Part shown: in pieces, positions 33,193-46,094 of the stretch
Position numbering within the stretch: the first letter of the stretch is position 1
Layout: every line of letters starts with the position of its first letter
DNA from: Bimastos eiseni
Lineage: Eukaryota; Annelida; Clitellata; Crassiclitellata; Lumbricidae
DNA length: 64,000 nucleotides
NCBI GenBank assembly: GCA_959347315.1
Contig: OY365808.1
Location: forward strand, 7,641,979-7,705,978
Direction: 5' to 3'
The notes under the pieces: model-generated
Databases searched by the model: none
What the model was told of the DNA's origin: nothing
What the model saw: the letters and a program-made list of their open reading frames with translations, nothing else
Program-made: the position numbers and the translations under genes

Positions 33193-34417
33193 TTACGGAG
33201 CCCCTAAAGGGACATGAAAGAAGAATATTTTATCTCGTGCGCATGAGATACTAACTCGTGCGCACGAGATAACAACTCTTTCCCTCGACTTGATAAGTCG
33301 TGCGCACGAGATAACAACTCGTTCCCTCGACTTAATAAGTCGTGCGCACGAGATAACAACTCGTGCGCACGAGATAACAACTTGTTCCCTCGACTTAATA
33401 AGTCGTGCGCACGACTTATTTTACCAATAGCAAACCGACTACTCTGTGACGTAAAAAACGCCTATTTCGGGGATATAATGGCGTCACTGCAAAAATTGAC
33501 AATGAAGTAGTTTGAAATGAGATAACGGCGATTTATCGTTTTAGCGTCCCAAATTCCAACAACTCATACGATAAATCGCCCGTATAAATTTATCTGATAT
33601 TGTCAGTAGTTTGCAAACAACAAGCAAAATAACTATGAGCTAGAGACACTTGAAGTTTGAACTGGCACGCGTCATCGTGGGCTCGCGGTGGATGTAGCTT
33701 TGTCAATCTTAACATCATTTTCATTTTAGTTTTCATATTCGCAGAGTGATATCCCCAGTCTGGCACACGCTCAGCGTACAAATGGCCTCACAAATAACAT
33801 TGTAGCTGTAAATGCCTTCCTTATAGGCCTAAGCCTTTCACACCACATATTATACAACCCTAGTAGTACCACTCGTAATCGTAATCTACAAGCTTCTAAA
33901 GCGCCACTGAAAAGTTATGCGCAGGGCACCAGCTAATTCACGAGCGCTGCGTCAAATCTAAAGGGTTGTCCAAAGGATAGTCCGTGGGAGGTCAGAGTTC
34001 GGTTTCCAAAAGGTCAGCACAGAGGCAGAGTAGCTGTTAAGGAGGGTGTCGCTTTCGTAGAGAAGTGACAGGTGGGATGTCAAATAATGAGTCTGGGTAA
34101 GAGTTCTTGAAAAATGGCATATTTAAGTTTAGAATGGAAAGCCCGAATCACTCTATCTTAGACATTGTTTCGTTTATAGAACTATGTGTTTCCCCATAAA
34201 TACCAAAATATAAGCTTTTTACATCACAGAAAAGTCGGCCTGCTATTGGTCAAATAAGTCGTGCGCACGAGTTACTAACTTATTCCCTCGACTTAGTAAG
34301 TCGTGCGCACGAGTTAATAAGTCGTGGGAACGAGTTTGTATCTCGTGCGCACGAGTTAATATCTCGTTCGCACGACTTAAAATATTCTTCTTTCATGTCC
34401 CTTTAAGGGCTCCGTAA
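33193..34417. mobile_element. 1.2-kb foldback-type element with palindromic GTGCGCAC subterminal repeats
   Basis: Terminal inverted repeats of about 40 bp start TTACGGAGCCC-TAAAGGG and continue ACATGAAAGAAGAATATTTT. Inside each end lie multiple copies of the palindrome TCGTGCGCACGA: six on the left (33237-33415) and four or five on the right (34257-34375). They are linked by TTCCCTCGACTTA-TAAG. Near 33529-33571, GGCGATTTATCGT and its complement form a further hairpin. No coding frame. A target duplication could not be fixed (AT-rich flanks). Confidence 0.85.
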
Positions 34418-34927
34418 ATTATCGCTCAAATCAAGGCGATCCCAGGATTCTTTGAGGCACATCGGAACAGACCACAGCGATGAATAAACATTTTGGTCCC
34501 GTGACTGATTTCAATATTGTAATTTGTGTGATGCTTTGCATAAATGCATCGGCGGCGCGCAGATACCACGCTTGCAGTAACACTAAGCAGCGACAATGAC
34601 TTATGTTAAGCCAGCATGGGAACTTTGAGTTGAGTTATATGGAAAACTATTAGCCTTGTTAACTTTTCTGGCCAATGACTGAATTTTCATGAAAAATATT
34701 TATAAATCAGTCTGTGAGAGTTATAAAAAAGCTTAAGTTACTGATGATTGTATACAGTGTTGCTGAAAATTTAACGGTAATAAGTACTGTGCCTATTTTT
34801 ATTTTAACCATTATTCTTTGTTGAATTTGGATACCTAGCCATAAAATACATGTAGTTATGTGGTGCAAAGGAATAATGATTTTATTATGAATTGCAGAAA
34901 AGTTTAGCTATAGGCCTAATCAGTACG

Positions 34928-35030
34928 CTGACTGTACACTGTTGGTGGGAGAATTGAACAGCAAGGAACGGGTTGGCCACTTGTCCTGATATGCCAAGGC
35001 TAAGAACATGAAGTTGCTAGCACTTCATAC
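34928..35030 (+). repeat. Dispersed repeat, intergenic copy
   Basis: Partner of 19204-19300 in eIF3a intron 10, same orientation, with shared TGGTGGGA, AGCAAGGAA and GCTAAGAACATGAAGT blocks. Confidence 0.5.
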
Positions 35031-35330
35031 CGATGGGCTGATGGCTCCCTCATAGCAGTGATGGAGAAAAACTTTTGAAAAGTATTTTGAAAATATAAAA
35101 TAAAATACTTTCAAAAGTATTTTGAAAATTACATTGCATGGGTGCAGGCTACTGTGCACTTTACATGTCATATAGTTTCTTTTGACTTGTCTCAAGTTGT
35201 CTGAACAAATGGGTATCACATTCTAATTAATCAATAGCAAAGGAAAATAAAATTAATGTTCATAACGAATATAATCATTATAGTTTTCCGTGTAACAGTT
35301 CTGATAAAGTAGTCTACTCTGGACGGTCAA

Positions 35331-35726
35331 ACCTGGAACTAATATGAAGGGGATATGAAGTCAACGAAAATTGGGTCATTGACCTAGATTATGCCTGTGA
35401 CGACATCCGGGACTTTTGGAGTACAGATATTCAATCGCGCTTGTTTTTTCTAACAAATAAATTGACTTAGTATGTAGAACTTGCAATATAAATAAGTTAA
35501 AATAACACGTGTTCAAAAGTAGATTTTCACTGAAGTAGCATTATTTTAAATGATTTTTCGGTGATAATACGTTCAAATTTACTCTTCCGAATACCCGGAT
35601 GTCAGTTTATTCATCAGACCTACCTACATAGCCGATCACAGGCATTGCCTGCAGTGCATCAGAAAAGACGATCACTGATTGGCTGCCACGTTGCCGCTTC
35701 TTATCCCTTCCTTATTAGTCCCAGGT
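35331..35726 (+). mobile_element. MITE, 396 bp, copy 1
   Basis: The ends are inverted repeats: ACCTGGAACTAATATGAAGG on the left and ACCTGGGACTAATAAGGAAG read inward from the right. The interior ends with GATCACTGATTGGCTGCCACG. The same element is present inverted at 47982-48340. Non-coding. Confidence 0.75.
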
Positions 35727-36862
35727 CAGTATCTTTATAGGCCTACATTGCTTTCTCGCCTTTCTTACGTTCATCAAACATTAAGACATTAAATGGTAAT
35801 TATTAGGCCTATGTGTGTTTTGATGTAAAGGCAAGGGATTTGTCGAGAAGTGTCTATAGAAACCCGATGAATCAGAGTATATCCTGTGGATTTACATGCG
35901 AAAGCTGGTCTAGGTAGGCCCCCCAATATATAATGAATTCGTGAACTCTGCATTCTATCCACAGACGTTCCTATATCATCGCGGAGACTGGCAGCTCCCT
36001 GCTGAAGTTAGCTTAAAATCTACCTAGGCCATGGCAGACTCTAGCTGCCCCCATAAATAGAAATATTGCAGCTTGTCATTGAGAGTCGTGCATGAATACG
36101 ACAGGTTAGATGTTTTAGTTCCTCACCGAAGAAGGTCGATGCGGTGTGCTAAATAGGCCTACTAGGCCTAATACCGATGCGGGCCATAGGGGCAGAGCTG
36201 CCCGCTGATGCGCGTCTCTCTCCATCTGCTCAACATTCGAAGTAACTTACTGTAACTTGTAAGACAAACCTTCTTTGATGTCCAATTGCTCAACTGGAGC
36301 GTCGTCGTCAACCCAAAGTTATTCAAAGACGATTTCTCATCGATTCCTATTAGGTCTAACGCACAAATGGAATGCGGTCAATTCACAGACAATAGTTCAC
36401 ATGACGTCATAAATTTCTCCTCGAACGGTCTTCAAGATTGCGCAAAAACAATTTATTTCCAAAGCGAGAAATGTTGTCATCGCAATTGTCAACGTAATAA
36501 GATATTTATATAGCGCTACGAACTTGCAAACTGATTCAAAGAGCTATTTGAGTTAGCCAACATGATGCTAAAAGTATTTTAGTAGACCTATTGGTCTACT
36601 AACAGTTGCAAAAATAGCAGATGGAAATTTAGCATAGCAGGGTTTTGAGTAAGCTCTTAGAAGGAAGTGAGCGTGTTTAACCACAAGGTTGACCAGTCCT
36701 TCCTTCGCTAGGCGGCTTCGTTGATTAAATAAGATGCACAACGGGATGGGCCCCTTGCATATAGCTGCAGACAGTTATATTCGACTCCTCTACTAACCTG
36801 TGATCATTCGCACATACTGTACTTGTAAGCAGTTTTTAGAAATAAACGAATTTATATTATTG
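35727..36862. other. Intergenic DNA without recognisable genes
   Basis: Low-GC single-copy-looking sequence with several AGGCCTA motifs and a short ATATAGCGCTACG block near 36507 that resembles LINE tails. No exon signatures recognised. Confidence 0.5.
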
Positions 36863-37201
<339 letters not shown>

Positions 37202-38984
37202 GATGGTCAATGATCATCCGTCGAAGTAATTCCTCAGCACCTAAGCCAAGCGGACCAAAAGTGCGTCGGCCGTCAACCAGTAAACGCCAATGGTGTCTTG
37301 ACCCACGGTCTGTCGACATACCAATCCACCTCAGCGGCAATCAGCCATTGACATATCTCGCCAGTGAACCAAGTGGATCAGCAGCCGTCATGCTCTGCCG
37401 CGTAAGAAGAGAACCACATCGGGTGACCGCCAAAACGGCAAAGGACTGATTGACAGCATTATAAGTCAGATCTTCTTCCGGCCGAATACAGATCCGAAAC
37501 AGTTCTGACGCAGTACCCAGACGGGGCTGTAGAACGTCTTCGACAGAACAAGGCACTGGGTGACACATCGAATAATGATTTAAAAAGCTATTCGAGCAAC
37601 ATTGTCTGGATGCCATTGAGCGACTAACTGTTTATTTAACGTCAAAAACATAAAACTGATAGACAACATGCAAGTCCTTAGACGGATCTGAAGGAACGAT
37701 ACCAGAACTACTGTTCCACGAATTAGCAGATATTCTCAGTGGGTGAGGGTGTACAGATAAGATGAATGACCAGTGACACTGACAACTTGAGGAAAGGTAT
37801 ACATGGCTCAATCCACGGTAGGACATTTCCAGGGATTTCAAATATAGAGGAAAGGCGTTTGAAAGTGATAAGGAAGCATGATCCATTTTATCGAAGGGCA
37901 GCAGACGGTTCAAAGAGGCAGGGACAAGAGACTTGTTGACGGCCGATCACCGTGACAAGTCAGTTGTAGCCTACAGCGAGACAAGGACTGTTTAAGTAGT
38001 GTACTGTTTGGTGTAGGCAGATTGAGTTGTGTTAACGAAATTGTTTGAGGCGAGGAAGTCGCTGAGACGAAATAGGACAATCCTTTCCGAGGGTTTAGAT
38101 AAGAAAGAGAGATTTGTAATTTATTGGACGGTAGTTGGAGAGGAGTCCCTTGTCCAGGAATTGTTTGTTGATTGATTTCTGCTTTAGCAGCAGGCTAAAA
38201 TTGGTTAAAATATGCAATGGGCGGCTAAGTTGCTGTTGTGATCGCCTCAGGGTCAGTTTGCTGAAATGTTGATTGCTATAGGAGAGTATGTAGGCCTAAT
38301 AAAAAAATGGAGGGACGAAAGATGCAAAGGCGTTTTCAATGGATACACAGTGGGATCGACTTTGGGAGGTGTGAGAGGAGTCACGCGGAAGGTCATTTAC
38401 ACTGTTATTACAGCTGTCTAAAGATTTTCGAGGGTCGGATGAATTTGAGTGAGTAAGAGATGATATGCGAATAAGAGATGACAAGTGAACTTCGACTTTA
38501 GCTTGGTCTTGCACGCTAATAATTTTCAAACAACAATATTCGATTTAACTGTATGCTTCAATTAAACAGCGATCACATCTGACCTCGAGTTATCCTGTGA
38601 TCAGTTTAAAAGAGCGGTTTTAATGGTCGTCTACAGCTGAGAAGCCAGTAAGAGAACAGTCCAAGTATGTTTATGTCTGTGGCTCAATGACAATGCAGTA
38701 TAGGCAGATCAATTGCTAAGCGACACGGCTGTAGATCTATAGCGACGCACGACATAATGAGGGCAGCGACGCACCTGAACCAGCGTATTGACGACTACCT
38801 CATTGTAATAAATGAGTAGGAATGACGCTTCCTTTGCAATATAGCACACATGCAATTGAAGTGCCCCAACTCAGATATTTAGGACCAATGCGTAGATTTG
38901 AAGTTAATCTGAATGTCACTGGGTTACTCGGTGCGGGTATGCACGACCTTGACCCTGCAGCTGTCTATGTTTGTCATTATCTTT
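37202..38984. other. Intergenic DNA without recognisable genes
   Basis: Short open frames on both strands show no family signature. Slightly higher GC at 37210-37560. Nothing further can be supported. Confidence 0.4.
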
Positions 38985-39216
38985 GCATGGTGGCCGAGCG
39001 GTTAGAGCGGTCAGCCCGTAGCACTCAGTGTGCGCTGAGTGAGCGGGTTCGACTCTCATCCGGGGCGTTACTGTGTAGGAACCTTCAGCAAGTCCTTCGC
39101 ACACAATTGCTCTGCATTACAACTGCAGCTGCGCCGTCGAGGCGTGTGCGCACTTCTGAACTTGTAAGTGTAAGAGTAAGTGTAAGAAGGGCGATATCAA
39201 ATAACAGTTGTGTTGT
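38985..39216 (+). mobile_element. tRNA-derived SINE, serine/leucine-like head, copy 2
   Basis: Box A-like TGGCCGAGCGGTTAGAGCGG and box B-like GGTTCGACTCTC, then the family body (TGTAGGAACCTTCAGCAAGT, GGCGATATCAAATAACAG). ATTATCTTT occurs on both sides (38976-38984 and 39217-39225), a probable 9-bp target duplication. It is the best preserved of the three copies. Confidence 0.85.
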
Positions 39217-40261
39217 ATTATCTTTATGTTCGTTGCTGTCAGAACAGCAAAAACATCATCGTAGTTTTCACAATATCATTATCTTCGTTACCAGAAAAGC
39301 ATCGGCAATGTTATGCGTAATCACTCAATATCACAATAACGATTTTTGATGCCAGTCAACACCAGCCTTGAAAGCATAATACTCTTTTTAAACATCTCTC
39401 TATCCACCTTTTGGCATACACGAATTACACGATTTACTTGTGAAGCCTATAAATCTCTCACCCTATACACAGAGCTCTGAGACCCGGATTGGATGCGTAA
39501 ATCAACCTCGGATTATATTTGCGAGCATAAAAGAACATTGATCCCTTTATGTTTAACGCTGTAAGAGTATGCCTAACTCGCTAGCAAGCAATAATTGTTA
39601 ATCTTTGCCATAAATTCTTTAGTGGTATACACGTGCATATATGTGTCCAAGCTCATGCATGAAAAACTCGACTCATCGTGACCGCAGCTATTTCCCGCGC
39701 TGCTTCTCATTGGCATTCATGCTTATGCTCAATTGCTCATGCATAATAAAACTGCCGACTCATTGTGACTGCAGCTATTTTCCGTTACAGCGTACATGTA
39801 GGCTATGTACCGTTCGGGTGCCTGGCTAATTCAAAATCATCTGCCGATTTGTACATAGGGGCTTGACTATATAACTCGACCTTCAGATGCGTGTAGAATC
39901 ATTGGAGAGTGTCTTCATCTGAAACAGATTCCGTACTTTAGACACGTGAGTCACGTTTAATCTTAGCCATGTCTTGTAACTCGTCTTATAGGTTGTCTAA
40001 TATTCGCTGGGCACGATTAGGATTCAGTCGGTTTGAAAAGATACCGAGCAGAGTATTTTTTATAAATGTTTATTAATTTTGATGACCTCGATCGAGGGTT
40101 CATTGCTTTAGCTCATTTCTGAACATGGTAGGACTATTTTACTATACGCCTATTTGAACCAACTGGGATGTGCTTTTGGATTGGGTCTGCTGCTAAGCCG
40201 GGGAGAGAATGGAAGAAGTCGTCGAAGTCCAGAGTTTACAATACCGTTGCATTGTAATGTA

Positions 40262-40384
40262 ACGTAACGTAATGTAGTGAAGCACTTTTATAGGACCACT
40301 CAAATCAGAGGCGCTCACGACTCAACACAAAGCTAAACAGAGAACAGGAAAGTCTTCAGGTGCTTCCGGAAGGCAGCTGAGTGG
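40262..40384 (-). mobile_element. LINE C-terminus and 3' end
   Basis: The minus strand reads SAAFRKHLKTFLFSV-stop, the standard end of CR1/L2-like LINE polymerases. A 3' UTR with GAGCGCCTCTGATTTGAGTG and a TTACG tandem tail follow. An AGAC-rich stretch lies upstream at 40385-40430. Confidence 0.7.
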
Positions 40385-40829
40385 AGAGAGAGAGACAGAC
40401 AGACAGACAGAGACAGAGAGACAGAGAGAGCAGCTCCTTCCGAAGAGGAAGGGATCGAGGCTGTTTCAGCAGGTGGGACCCACGTAAGCGAAGCTCCTGG
40501 ATTGGGGCCGTGGCAGAGCGCATGCGGACATCTACCAGAAACCTGCGGGCGGAAGAATGAAGGGAAACCCGGTGCGGAATAGGGGAAACAGAGAGCAGAA
40601 GGTAGGCGGGGGCAGACCCAAGGAGACAGTTGCGCATCAACGCAAGGTCCCGAAACGAATGGTCACATATCGCATGGAAAAATAAACGCTGAAGCCTATT
40701 AATGGACGAACATAATGATTAGCATCTGGGCAATGCAATGCGCAGAGGCTTGAGCGCATCCACCTAAGCTGTAGCAATTCAAACGGTCAATGGAACAAAA
40801 CCCTTTTAGATTGTAATTGCAAACTCGAC

Positions 40830-41212
40830 ATTTCTATAGCGCCCACGATATCAAAGTAACAGGAATCAGTTTATTGGCAGGCGCTAAATCAAAGCATGAT
40901 CGATAGGCAGAGGATCACGAATCACAAGCCATAGTGTCAGGCAGACAGACAAGCAGACAGACAACCAGATGGCTCCGGTGATTGGTGCATATAGATTTGA
41001 AACAGCGAGGGTTGTTAGGGGCAGAACATTGGGGAAGACCACACGTGAGACGGTGAGAGCGCGTCGTTTGGATGAGGTTTCAGATATTTCAGCTCAGAGA
41101 GAGCGAGAAGAGAGGCATGACTGAATCTAGAGGAGCCAGTAAATCGAACCAAGTATAGACAGTCTTTGGAGTAATACGTTGTGGTCGATGGTATCAAAGG
41201 CTATTGGTATCT
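40830..41212 (-). mobile_element. LINE remnants including polymerase motif A
   Basis: At 41150-41212 the minus strand reads AFDTIDHNVLLQRLSILGSI, containing the catalytic Asp motif (AFD) of non-LTR reverse transcriptases, then a stop. A TTTCTATAGCGCCCAC 3'-end block lies at 40833. Probably one deleted insertion or two adjacent ones. It lies about 450 bp upstream of reductase copy A. Confidence 0.65.
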
Positions 41213-41663
41213 TCGGCATTTTACTTTGTGACAAAATGAATGTTTGCACGCAAAGAAAGACACTGCAAAGCCAAGATTAATAAACCCAAACTGAAAAAAT
41301 CTAACATTGGCCATAAGCCTTGAAAAATCAAAATATATAGCCACACATTAGTCTCATGATAGTCAATAGGTACATCATACATGCATGCAGAGTTTATAAT
41401 ATATGGCTCAGTACGAATTGTCCATAATAATCATTAGGTCAATTGATCAATGCAAGTAGTAACTTTCTAGTCATTTTAATTTTTGGCCCTAGAATTGAGG
41501 GTCTCTGGCCAGTCTGGCGATTGCCCTGCATGCCTCTACCTTAAGATGATACTGGATTTATTCCACTTCAATACATAACATTGCTCTGTTTCCTAAAACT
41601 TATACAGTTGGGCGTCGCTGGAGCAGATTCGCTGTCAACAACGAGTGAGATTAATAAGCAAGA

Positions 41664-44600
41664 ATGTCTCTTTCGAGCACAATTAAGCTAAACGATGGAG
41701 TTGAGATGCCTCTGTTTGGCCTTGGAATGTACCTGTCTGAGCCAGGTACATCGTCTGAGGGAGCAGTTACAGCTGCCCTCAAGAACGGCTACAAATTGAT
41801 CGACACAGCCATCTATTACAAGTAAGAACCATGCTCTAAGAATCGCTTTATTCCAAAGAACTGTTACGATACTACAATTCTTTTTAAATTCTTTTTAAAT
41901 TCTTTTTATGCCGATTAATTAATTCGTCCATTCATCCAGTGACTCCAGTCGTTCAACCGTTATTTATTGCCGCCAACGACATCATTGTTGAACATCAGAT
42001 GACAAAATACTTCCAATTTTCAAAAAGCAGACTAAGCTAAGGCTCCCTTGCAAAACCAAAGGTAGAAGAGAAACCAAAGTGTATTAAGTCCGTTGCATTA
42101 CTGCATAATATTACAATGAAGTGCTCGAAGAAGTGTACCCAGGGTTCTTCGCTGAGCAAAACACTTGGAATCATCTGAATAACCCTCTCTTCAGGTCAAT
42201 GAGAGGCCTTCAGCTCATTAGAGTCTCTGCTGATGGAAAATGTTTTTATTATAAAGATTTTCTAAGATTGAATATAATTTCATGTTGTTTTTTTTATCGA
42301 CAGAAATGAGGCAGATCTTGGCAAAGGAATCAAAGATTCCGGCATCGATCGTAAGAAGGTTTTCATCGTTGACAAAATATTTGAACATGGGTATGACGTC
42401 ACCGTCACAGCAGTCAAGGACAGTCTCAAGAAGTAAGCAGTCTGCTTCTTACTACCTCGATTCTTAGAATCATCTTCAGGAACTGGATGCTCACAAATAC
42501 TAAATACTCAATGTTACACAAGTTAATTTATTCCACTGTGTACATGTAACCTGATGCTTCCGACAGTGAGAGTTTCTTAAGCATAACCTTCTCTTGCAAT
42601 GAATAATTATATTTATACTTCCAATGGCTTCTAAGCGTTCGAGCCCTAGTGCAGCTACTAAAGCGCTCAACCTTCAATGAAATCAGCCTTCTGCAGTAGG
42701 CCTAGTTTCAGATTCACGACACTGTGTGCACAAAGATCATTAGCGTCGCCCTCCTTTTTTTCCAGGCTTGGGACTGGCACTGTAGCAACCTCCTGTTTTG
42801 GCAGCTGTCTTTGTAACTAAATGCCTTTTGTGAGCAGCTTCTACTTTAAACTTTAAGCAACTTGATTTGCCTGTACACTGAAAGTGGAGTAGGAAGTTAT
42901 CACATAATATAAGTGTCCTCAGTGATTGCGAATTCATGATCTCCATTATTTCGTTCGTTTGTCAAATTTAATTCTATTTCATGGATAGTAATTAAATGAA
43001 ACAATCAGCAAAAGTTATTAAAATAAGTTGCGCTAATTTTGAACCAATGGAATTAATACACAATATACTAAGACGTTACTCTTTGGGTGTAATAATTATT
43101 CAACTATAGGTTGCAAACGGACTACGTAGATTTGTTCCTCATCCACTTTCCACTTGGTGGAAAAAACGTCGAGACCTACAAAGCCTTACATGACCTCAAG
43201 AAAGAAGGACTCATAAGGTAGGAACATTGAGCTTAAAGTGTAGAGCAGAAAAGATCTAATAATACTAGTGATAATACAACTGCATTTTATATCAAGTTCA
43301 GAGAGTTATATCGAGAGGGCACATTTGAGAGTCAAGCTATAATCAGTGTTCGTCAAGCCACCGACGTCACAGCATATTGGTCATCAATTCGTTTCAGAGG
43401 GACAGGTTCAATCAATGCCACCCTGACTTCTATCTATATTACACGCCGCAGCCTACTGCGTACCTATTGGGAACAACGTCTACCTCGCCGTTATCTCCTT
43501 GGACTGTTCTCGTGATTCCAGCATTGCTGGCCATTCAACTCATCGCTACACCCAAAAATATTGTGACAAAAATATGCGGACGACGCTTATTAATGGGTCT
43601 AACGCACAAGATAGCCTGAGACTTAACACCAACAAACCCCGTGAGATGGTAGAAATGAGGAGAGGACACATGTAGCAGCTCCTCTGCTTGAGGATGTGCA
43701 ACGAGTCGAAGCCCTGAGGAATCTGGGAATTACCATCAAGAGTGCCACCTCCCACGTATACATGAATGTCATTATAGATAGGCCTACCTGACAGTATCTG
43801 TCCCAACTCATTACTTTCATTGCACATGCTAAGATCTCATGGCTAAACCCTCCTCAGTGAGGGATTAATTCAAGCCTGAAGGAGAGTTATGCTTAGATAT
43901 CATGGCTTCAATTCATACAAATGGTCCTATGACAGGCAAATGGGCCATCCCACGGATCCCAGCCACTGACAAGCATATATGACATATGCCATGGGTCCAA
44001 TAAGTTTCCAAGCAAGGGCATGCCTGCTGAAAACTGACTGGGCCTCAGTGAGTACATCATAACCGACCTTGCAATCTCCAATGTGGTCCTGAAACTAATT
44101 CGCCATCAGTATCCGCCAACTGCGTTTTATTAAAACAAGGTGTTATATTTACGTCAGAAGATACTAAAACTATAAGTACACACAATAATGTCGTTTGACT
44201 ATTTCAACAGGTCCGTTGGAGTTTCCAACTTTGGCATTCATCATCTGAAGGGATTAGAAGAGGCGGGGCTTCCGACTCCATCTGTCAATCAGATTGAACT
44301 GCACCCGTTTCTGAAGAGACCGGAACTGGTGAAATATTGCAAGGACAAGGGCATTGCGGTCATGGGCTGGGCACCTCTGGCCAGGTCGAAGAAAAACGAT
44401 GACCCAGATCTCGTCAGGATCAGCAAAAAGTAGGAGCACTAAATATGAAATAATTTAATCTTTTCTGGTCTTTACAAAAGCACTGTCCGCATATTTTGTT
44501 TCGTTCTGTGTATATGTAGCCTGCTTCATTTGCGTGATTTTCATGTGCTGTGAGTACTCACTGAGCAGGCTACTCCTGAAGAATGCATTCATACATAGCG

Positions 44601-45621
44601 ATTCAATCAATCAAAAATATTTAATATAGCGCCCCTTCAAGATATCTACTCAGAGGCGCTCCCGGCCTAATCCTCGGCTGAAAAGGACAGTTTTAAGAGA
44701 GGCGTAAAATGAAGGTGAGGAGTTCTTAGGTAGGAGATGGAGCTCTATGGGAAGTCCATTCCAGACGTAAAATGAAGATGAGCGACCATAGATTCAATGG
44801 TGACTTCATGTAGCCTCAATGAGTTTCTATAATTGCTGTCTATTTAAAACATCCCAAAATTAGGGTACATGTGCCATTCATCGATACTTGTATGTTGTAT
44901 AAGTAGTAATGTATTTTTACTTGGCGTTCTTGAAGACATGGTAAATCCGTTGCTCAAGTACTACTGCGATGGGCTGTTCAACAAGGTTTCATCACGATCC
45001 CTAAATCCACGAATCCAGAAAGAATTGTGCAAAATTCCAAAGTCTTCGATTTCACGCTGTCCGATGAAGACATGGCCGCTCTGGTAAGAATTAGCCAAAC
45101 TCAGTATCTCAACTAGTTTAGTTTAATGGTTGCATCTAAATCAGTACTTGAAAAATTTCTTTCTTCCACGGCATGGGCAAATGTGTCGCTTTGTGTTGCC
45201 GTTTATTAATGAATGTTTGACAGACTCGATTCCCTGTAGGCACACCTGGCGCTTACACTTAGCTCTGTTAAACTATTCGTTTATATTAATCTGCCGTTAG
45301 TATCATCCTGATTGACTTATTAATATTAAGGTGATTGAGATTAATTTAAGAAAGCTCTTCGTTGTTTACGCATCTTGTTTGAGCCTTTGATTTTTCTCAT
45401 ATCAAGTTATTCTTGAAGTTGCGCTGAACAAGTTCTCGTTTGTGTCGTGTTTTGTATAGGCATACATAATCCGCTACACACTAACTCGTGCATCCAATTA
45501 TGGGTAAATCCTATGAAATATTTTAAATCTCTGTTATTCTGTTGCATAGGCAAGCAAACCGGACGACTTCAACGCAGGAGAGCAGCAATTTAATCCAGTA
45601 CTAAGTCCCTGGGAAGGATGA
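41664..45621 (+). CDS. Aldo-keto reductase, tandem copy A, six exons
   Basis: Predicted NADPH-dependent cytosolic aldehyde/ketone reductase of the AKR superfamily, 277 aa. Exons: 41664-41821, 42304-42432, 43110-43217, 44211-44429, 44936-45083, 45550-45621, all with GT-AG borders and matching phases. Visible family signatures are GLGMY near the N-terminus, LIDTAIYY (catalytic D47 and Y52), K77 after VFIVD, LIH at H108, GVSNF at 135-139, VNQIELHPF, and IPKS..PER at 226-234, where K228/S229/R234 fit an NADP 2'-phosphate site. H108 is followed by F109 where most members have W. The substrate cannot be told; the compact C-terminus ending SPWEG recalls AKR5-like enzymes (2,5-diketogluconate or prostaglandin F synthase type). 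Introns hold LINE remnants at 43435-44000 and 44605-44790. The ATG is the first in frame with the family N-terminus. Confidence 0.93.
43435..44000 (+). mobile_element. Decayed LINE reverse transcriptase in intron 3 of reductase A
   Basis: The + strand reads LLAIQLIATPKNIVTK then KYADDAY at 43570, the polymerase catalytic box still with both Asp. After frameshifts come SLRLNTNKPREMVE, DVQRVEALRNLGITI and LRSHG. The order matches LINE palm/thumb regions. Many stops and indels. Confidence 0.75.
44605..44790 (-). mobile_element. LINE C-terminus and 3' end in intron 4 of reductase A
   Basis: The minus strand reads VWNGLPIELHLLPKNSSPS then FYASLKTVLFS, followed by GAGCGCCTCTGAGTAGATAT, GGGGCGCTATAT and a GATT tail. 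This is the canonical LINE ending (xWNxLP...LKTxLF). Confidence 0.8.
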
Positions 45622-45889
45622 AAAAGATCTAACCTATAGGTCAAATCAACTCAGAACAAAACGGATTTTATTAGGGCGTTTTTTGTTTATAATAGTAGCA
45701 TTATCGGTAGTAATTTGGGACATGGTAGTTCTAGTAACTGTTCTGGCTATCGATGATTATGTTTTTACAATTTGTTAGGCATTCTGTCAATAGTGTCAAT
45801 TATTTTTTCTTTTTAATATCTAGATTGGTGATAGATGTAAAGTAATTGTTTGTTCCTCTTCTATGCGTCTGTTTCAATATTATTGGACC

Positions 45890-45895
45890 AATAAA
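45890..45895 (+). terminator. Candidate polyadenylation signal AATAAA for reductase copy A
   Basis: First AATAAA I noticed downstream of the copy A stop codon, 269 bp after it. It is followed closely by TCTA/TCTG microsatellite DNA. Position is plausible; there is no transcript support. Confidence 0.4.
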
Positions 45896-45924
45896 GAATA
45901 TCAATCAAACTATCTATGTACCTA

Positions 45925-45952
45925 TGTATCTATCTGTCTATCTATCTATCTA

Positions 45953-45990
<38 letters not shown>

Positions 45991-46003
45991 CATCCATCCA
46001 TCT
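45925..46003. repeat. TCTA/TCTG/TCCA tetranucleotide microsatellite
   Basis: Runs of TCTA, then TCTG, then TCCA units. It sits just beyond the 3' end (minus sense) of the LINE at 46095-47525 and probably derives from its GATG-type tail. Confidence 0.9.
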
Positions 46004-46094
46004 GTTCATATCAGTAGCGGTTATTGCAAAGACTTGCAACCATAGGTTATTATATCTACAACAGGAAATGAGTTCCATCCATCCATCGCTCCAT

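Noticed and set aside
43377..43619. An 80-codon open frame in reductase A intron 3
   Set aside because: It overlaps a decayed LINE polymerase whose motifs run in several frames; the open frame itself is not the coding frame throughout.
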